DNA of 53,484 bases. Source: Pseudomonas sp. CHM02 (lineage in GTDB: Bacteria; Pseudomonadota; Gammaproteobacteria; Pseudomonadales; Pseudomonadaceae). Below the pieces are notes generated by a model that ran no database searches, had not been told where the DNA came from, and saw nothing but the letters and a program-made list of their open reading frames with translations. The translations under genes were made by a program, and so were the position numbers. Below, in pieces: positions 50,204-53,484 of this stretch (position 1 is its first letter; every line of letters begins with the position of its first letter). Location: the NCBI RefSeq assembly GCF_000612585.1, contig NZ_JFCA01000047.1:1-53484 (forward strand). Reading direction: 5' to 3'.

Positions 50204-52825
50204 ATGGGCAAATCGCTGGTCATTGTGGAATCCCCGGCTAAGGCCAAGACCATCAACAAGTACTTGGGCAACGAGTACGTGGTGAAGTCGAGTATCGGCC
50301 ATATCCGAGACCTGCCCACCAGCGGTTCGGCTAGCGCCAGCAAGGAGCCAGCCGCCAAGCGCGGCAAGGCGTCTGCGGGCGAAGGTCCGGTACTCACCCC
50401 TAAAGAGAAAGCGCGCAAGCAGCTGGTCTCGCGCATGGGGGTGGACCCGGATCATGGCTGGAAGGCCAAGTACGAAATCCTTCCAGGCAAGGAAAAGGTC
50501 ATCGAAGAGCTGCGCCGGCTCGCCAAGGATGCTGACACCATCTATCTCGCGACGGACTTGGACCGCGAAGGGGAAGCCATTGCCTGGCACCTGCGGGAAG
50601 CCATCGGCGGTGACGACAGCCGCTACAAGCGCGTGGTGTTCAACGAAATCACCAAGAAAGCCATCCAGGAAGCCTTCTCCAAGCCGGGCGAACTGGACAT
50701 CGACCGTGTGAACGCCCAGCAGGCCCGGCGTTTCCTCGACCGTGTCGTGGGCTACATGGTCTCGCCACTGCTGTGGGCCAAGATCGCCCGTGGCCTGTCC
50801 GCCGGCCGTGTGCAATCGGTAGCGGTGAAGCTGGTGGTGGAGCGTGAGCGCGAGATTCGTGCGTTCATCCCCGAAGAATACTGGGAAGTCCACGCCGACC
50901 TCGGCACCGCCAAGGGCGCCAACGTGCGCTTCGAAGTGGCCCGCGAGAAAGGCGAGGCCTTCAAGCCGCTGAACGAAGCCCAGGCCATGGCCGCGCTGGA
51001 GAAACTCAAGTCTTCCAGCTACAGCATCGTCAAGCGTGAAGACAAACCGACCAGCAGCAAGCCGTCGGCGCCGTTCATCACATCTACCCTGCAACAGGCC
51101 GCGAGCAACCGCCTGGGCTTCGGTGTGAAGAAGACCATGATGATGGCCCAGCGCTTGTACGAAGCCGGCTACATCACCTATATGCGTACTGACTCCACCA
51201 ACCTGTCGGTGGACGCGGTCGCCATGGCGCGCACTTACATCGAAAGCGAGTTCGGCAAGAAGTACCTGCCGGAGAAGCCGAACGTCTACAGCAGCAAGGA
51301 AGGCGCACAAGAGGCTCACGAAGCGATTCGTCCGTCCGATGCCAACACCGAGCCAAGCAAGCTCAGTGGCATGGAGCGCGACGCTGAGCGTCTCTACGAG
51401 CTGATCTGGCGCCAGTTCCTGGCCTGCCAGATGCTGCCGGCGCAATACCTGTCCACCACCGTGAGCGTGGGTGCTGGGGACTTCGAGCTGCGTGCCAAGG
51501 GCCGCATCCTCAAGTTCGACGGCTACACCCGTGTGATGCCGCAGATCGCCAAGCCAGGCGATGATGACGTGCTGCCGGACATGGCCCAGGGCGATACGTT
51601 GAAGCTGATCAAGCTCGACCCGTCCCAGCACTTCACCAAGCCCCCGGCCCGCTACTCCGAGGCCAGCCTGGTCAAAGAGATGGAAAAACGCGGCATCGGT
51701 CGTCCTTCGACCTACGCGGCGATCATCTCTACCATTCAGGATCGCGGCTATGTGGCGCTGCACAACCGTCGTTTCTACTCGGAAAAGATGGGCGATATCG
51801 TCACCGAGCGTCTGTCCGAGAGCTTCTCCAACCTGATGGACTACGGCTTCACCGCCGGCATGGAAGAGAACCTCGATGACGTGGCCCAGGGCGAACGCGA
51901 CTGGAAAAACGTGCTGGACGAGTTCTACGGCGACTTCAAGAAGAAACTCGAAGTGGCCGAAAGCCCTGAGAGCGGCATGCGCGCCAACCAGCCGGTGATG
52001 ACCGACATCCCGTGCCTGACCTGCGGCCGTCCGATGCAGATTCGTACCGCGTCCACCGGCGTGTTCCTCGGATGCTCGGGCTACAGCCTGCCGCCGAAAG
52101 AGCGCTGCAAGGCCACGGTCAACCTGGTGCCGGGTGATGAAATCGCGGCGGACGACGAGGGTGAATCCGAGTCGCTGGTGCTGCGTGGCAAGCACCGTTG
52201 CCCGATCTGCAGCACCGCGATGGACGCCTACCTGCTCGATGAGAAGCACAAGTTGCACATCTGCGGTAACAACCCGGATTGCGACGGCTACGAGATCGAA
52301 GAGGGCAGCTACCGCATCAAGGGCTATGAAGGCCCAAGCCTGGAGTGCGACAAGTGCGGCAGCGAGATGCAGCTCAAGACCGGCCGTTTCGGCAAGTTCT
52401 TCGGCTGCACCAACCCGACGTGCAAGAACACCCGCAAGCTGCTGAAGAGCGGTGACGCGGCGCCGCCGAAGATGGATCCGGTGAAGATGCCCGAGCTCAA
52501 GTGCGAGAAGGTCAACGACACCTACATCCTGCGTGACGGCGCGTCGGGGCTGTTCCTGGCTGCCAGCCAGTTCCCGAAAAACCGCGAGACCCGTGCACCG
52601 CTGGTGCTGGAAATCGTGCCGCACAAGGACGAGATCGATCCGAAGTACCACTTCCTGTGCGAAGCGCCGAAGAAGGACCCGGATGGTCGTCCAGCCGTGA
52701 TCCGCTACAGTCGCAAGACCAAGGAGCAGTACGTGCAGTCCGAAGTGGATGGCAAGCCGACCGGTTGGAAGGCGTTCTACGACGGCGGTAAGTGGAAGGT
52801 CGAGGACAAGCGTCAGGGCGCTTGA
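50204..52825 (+). CDS. topA: DNA topoisomerase I
   Basis: Type IA topoisomerase that relaxes negative supercoils; 873 residues. The TOPRIM domain begins MGKSLVIVESPAKAKTINKY and includes YLATDLDREGEAIAWHLREA. The active-site Tyr is in YEAGYITYMRTDSTNLSVDA. Further elements are RFLDRVVGYMVSPLLWAKIA and EKRGIGRPSTYAAIISTIQD. Three C-terminal zinc-ribbon segments follow (CLTCGRPMQIRTASTGVFLG; CPICSTAM; CDKCGSEMQLKTGRFGKFFG) and a basic tail. About 40 residues near position 45 (SGSASASKEPAAKRGKASAG) form a low-complexity insert in the TOPRIM region that I recall from pseudomonad TopA. The ATG at 50204 is chosen over a longer frame. Confidence 0.97.
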   Translation: MGKSLVIVESPAKAKTINKYLGNEYVVKSSIGHIRDLPTSGSASASKEPAAKRGKASAGEGPVLTPKEKARKQLVSRMGVDPDHGWKAKYEILPGKEKVIEELRRLAKDADTIYLATDLDREGEAIAWHLREAIGGDDSRYKRVVFNEITKKAIQEAFSKPGELDIDRVNAQQARRFLDRVVGYMVSPLLWAKIARGLSAGRVQSVAVKLVVEREREIRAFIPEEYWEVHADLGTAKGANVRFEVAREKGEAFKPLNEAQAMAALEKLKSSSYSIVKREDKPTSSKPSAPFITSTLQQAASNRLGFGVKKTMMMAQRLYEAGYITYMRTDSTNLSVDAVAMARTYIESEFGKKYLPEKPNVYSSKEGAQEAHEAIRPSDANTEPSKLSGMERDAERLYELIWRQFLACQMLPAQYLSTTVSVGAGDFELRAKGRILKFDGYTRVMPQIAKPGDDDVLPDMAQGDTLKLIKLDPSQHFTKPPARYSEASLVKEMEKRGIGRPSTYAAIISTIQDRGYVALHNRRFYSEKMGDIVTERLSESFSNLMDYGFTAGMEENLDDVAQGERDWKNVLDEFYGDFKKKLEVAESPESGMRANQPVMTDIPCLTCGRPMQIRTASTGVFLGCSGYSLPPKERCKATVNLVPGDEIAADDEGESESLVLRGKHRCPICSTAMDAYLLDEKHKLHICGNNPDCDGYEIEEGSYRIKGYEGPSLECDKCGSEMQLKTGRFGKFFGCTNPTCKNTRKLLKSGDAAPPKMDPVKMPELKCEKVNDTYILRDGASGLFLAASQFPKNRETRAPLVLEIVPHKDEIDPKYHFLCEAPKKDPDGRPAVIRYSRKTKEQYVQSEVDGKPTGWKAFYDGGKWKVEDKRQGA

Positions 52826-52845
52826 TCGACTGATCTGCGAAATAC

Positions 52846-52875
52846 AAAGGCCGCCTGCATAGGCGGCCTTTTTCT
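52846..52875 (+). terminator. Rho-independent terminator of topA
   Basis: AAAGGCCGCCT and AGGCGGCCTTT form an 11-bp stem around GCAT, followed by TTCTTT. It begins about 20 bases after the topA stop. Confidence 0.93.
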
Positions 52876-52953
52876 TTGTACTTGCAGTGCGCTCGGCTGA
52901 TCCTTGACACTGTTAAGCCAGCATCACGCTTATTCGTTGTGGAGATTGCCGTC

Positions 52954-53475
52954 ATGGCCAACGAACTCTATACCCGTACCAACCAGAAAATTTACTTCGC
53001 GGGTCTGTCCCTGGAAGCCCTTGGTCGTGCCGAGGAAGGGAAGGAGATGAATGCCATCGCGCTGGTCCAGGCGGGGCGTGAAGCGGCGTTGTTCCACTTG
53101 TACGGCGCCTTGCTGGGCCTGTGTCATGAAATCGCCGGGTTTTACCGCCTGCCCCAGGCCGGTTCACCCCGTGCAGAAATGATCATGAATCGCGACGTGC
53201 TGGAAGCCATGGCAATCCCTGAACTGGCCGAGCTGGTGGAAATGGCCCAAAGCCCCGACAGCTGGATCGCACGCTTGCTCAAGGCGCATGCCGACATGTT
53301 CCAGCCGCCGCGTATTCCTCATGTGCCCAAGGGGGATGTGACCCAGCCGTTGATCGTAGCGGTTGCGGTGGAAGAGGAAGAGCCCAAGCCGTTGAGCCGG
53401 GAAGAGCTGGAAGGCTGGCGCCAGGAACTGAAAAAGATGGCGCTGCGCTTTCGCGAAGGCCTCAACGAGTGCTGA
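52954..53475 (+). CDS. DUF6586-type protein of unknown function
   Basis: A 173-residue soluble, mostly helical protein: MANELYTRTNQKIYFAGLSL, EALGRAEEGKEMNAIALVQA and GREAALFHLYGALLGLCHEI, ending with LSREELEGWRQELKKMALRF. The pattern matches a small Pseudomonas family I recall as DUF6586, located between topA and the sulA-lexA genes in this genus. Those genes would lie beyond the right edge of the window. TGGAGA lies before the ATG at 52954. The function is unknown. Confidence 0.8.
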   Translation: MANELYTRTNQKIYFAGLSLEALGRAEEGKEMNAIALVQAGREAALFHLYGALLGLCHEIAGFYRLPQAGSPRAEMIMNRDVLEAMAIPELAELVEMAQSPDSWIARLLKAHADMFQPPRIPHVPKGDVTQPLIVAVAVEEEEPKPLSREELEGWRQELKKMALRFREGLNEC

Positions 53476-53484
53476 TGATTGTGT

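Noticed and set aside
50186..52651. 821-residue open frame opposite topA
   Set aside because: Antisense shadow with the His, Leu and Arg bias expected of the complement of a GC-rich gene.

Overview
The window looks like ordinary chromosomal DNA of a fluorescent pseudomonad (Pseudomonas fluorescens group). This rests on the high-GC codon use, on proteins that read as Pseudomonas orthologues (PobA, PheC-type dehydratase, Slt, Uup, RlmM, TusA, PdxB, AcnA, FadB/FadA, TopA, PxpABC, LpxO) and on many REP/REPIN-like inverted repeats with the GTGGGAGCGGGCTTGCTCGCGAA or TGTAGGAGCCGGCTTGCCGGCGA type of arm. I see no prophage, transposase, integrase, CRISPR array or rRNA gene. No intact tRNA gene was found.

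Layout. 0.1-4 kb: p-hydroxybenzoate hydroxylase PobA with its divergent AraC-type regulator and a DHA2-type exporter. 4-8.3 kb: a periplasmic tandem-Cache protein, a periplasmic PheC-like cyclohexadienyl dehydratase, a glutamine-synthetase-family ligase and a small methyltransferase. 8.4-21.5 kb: a housekeeping block with RNase D, YcgL, a hydroxyacid dehydrogenase, a nitroreductase, YcgN, an inactive-looking M1/M61 peptidase-like protein, a SpoU-type RNA methyltransferase, YajD, a secreted ParB-like protein, a spermidine-synthase-like protein, a cyclic-nucleotide-binding protein, oligopeptidase B and a YafJ amidotransferase. 21.6-25 kb: LysR regulator divergent from pxpABC (5-oxoprolinase). 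25.1-31 kb: a MoxR/VWA pair, a DUF748 protein, CysK and LpxO. 31-38.4 kb: AcnA, RlmM, TusA, a MATE exporter, PdxB and a 57-residue protein. 38.6-45.8 kb: a fused ABC exporter, Slt, Uup, a universal stress protein and a membrane-anchored unknown. 46.4-53.5 kb: fadBA, a DUF1653 protein, TopA and a DUF6586-type protein.

Functional groups include aromatic acid use (PobA and regulator), 5-oxoproline recycling (PxpABC), beta-oxidation (FadBA), cysteine and sulfur transfer (CysK, TusA), vitamin B6 synthesis (PdxB), RNA modification and decay (Rnd, RlmM, TrmH-like) and envelope work (LpxO, Slt, ABC and MATE exporters).

The least explained structures are non-coding. One is a 265-bp palindrome at 29594-29858, in which 18-bp units spread outward on both arms of a REPIN-like core with mirrored variants. 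Another is a candidate minus-strand small RNA with its own terminator upstream of fadB (about 45935-46045). The third is a large set of REPINs between genes. Among proteins, the M1/M61-like protein without its zinc motif and the secreted ParB-fold protein deserve a second look. Start codons were chosen by ribosome-binding sites and family N-termini where the longest reading frame looked too long.
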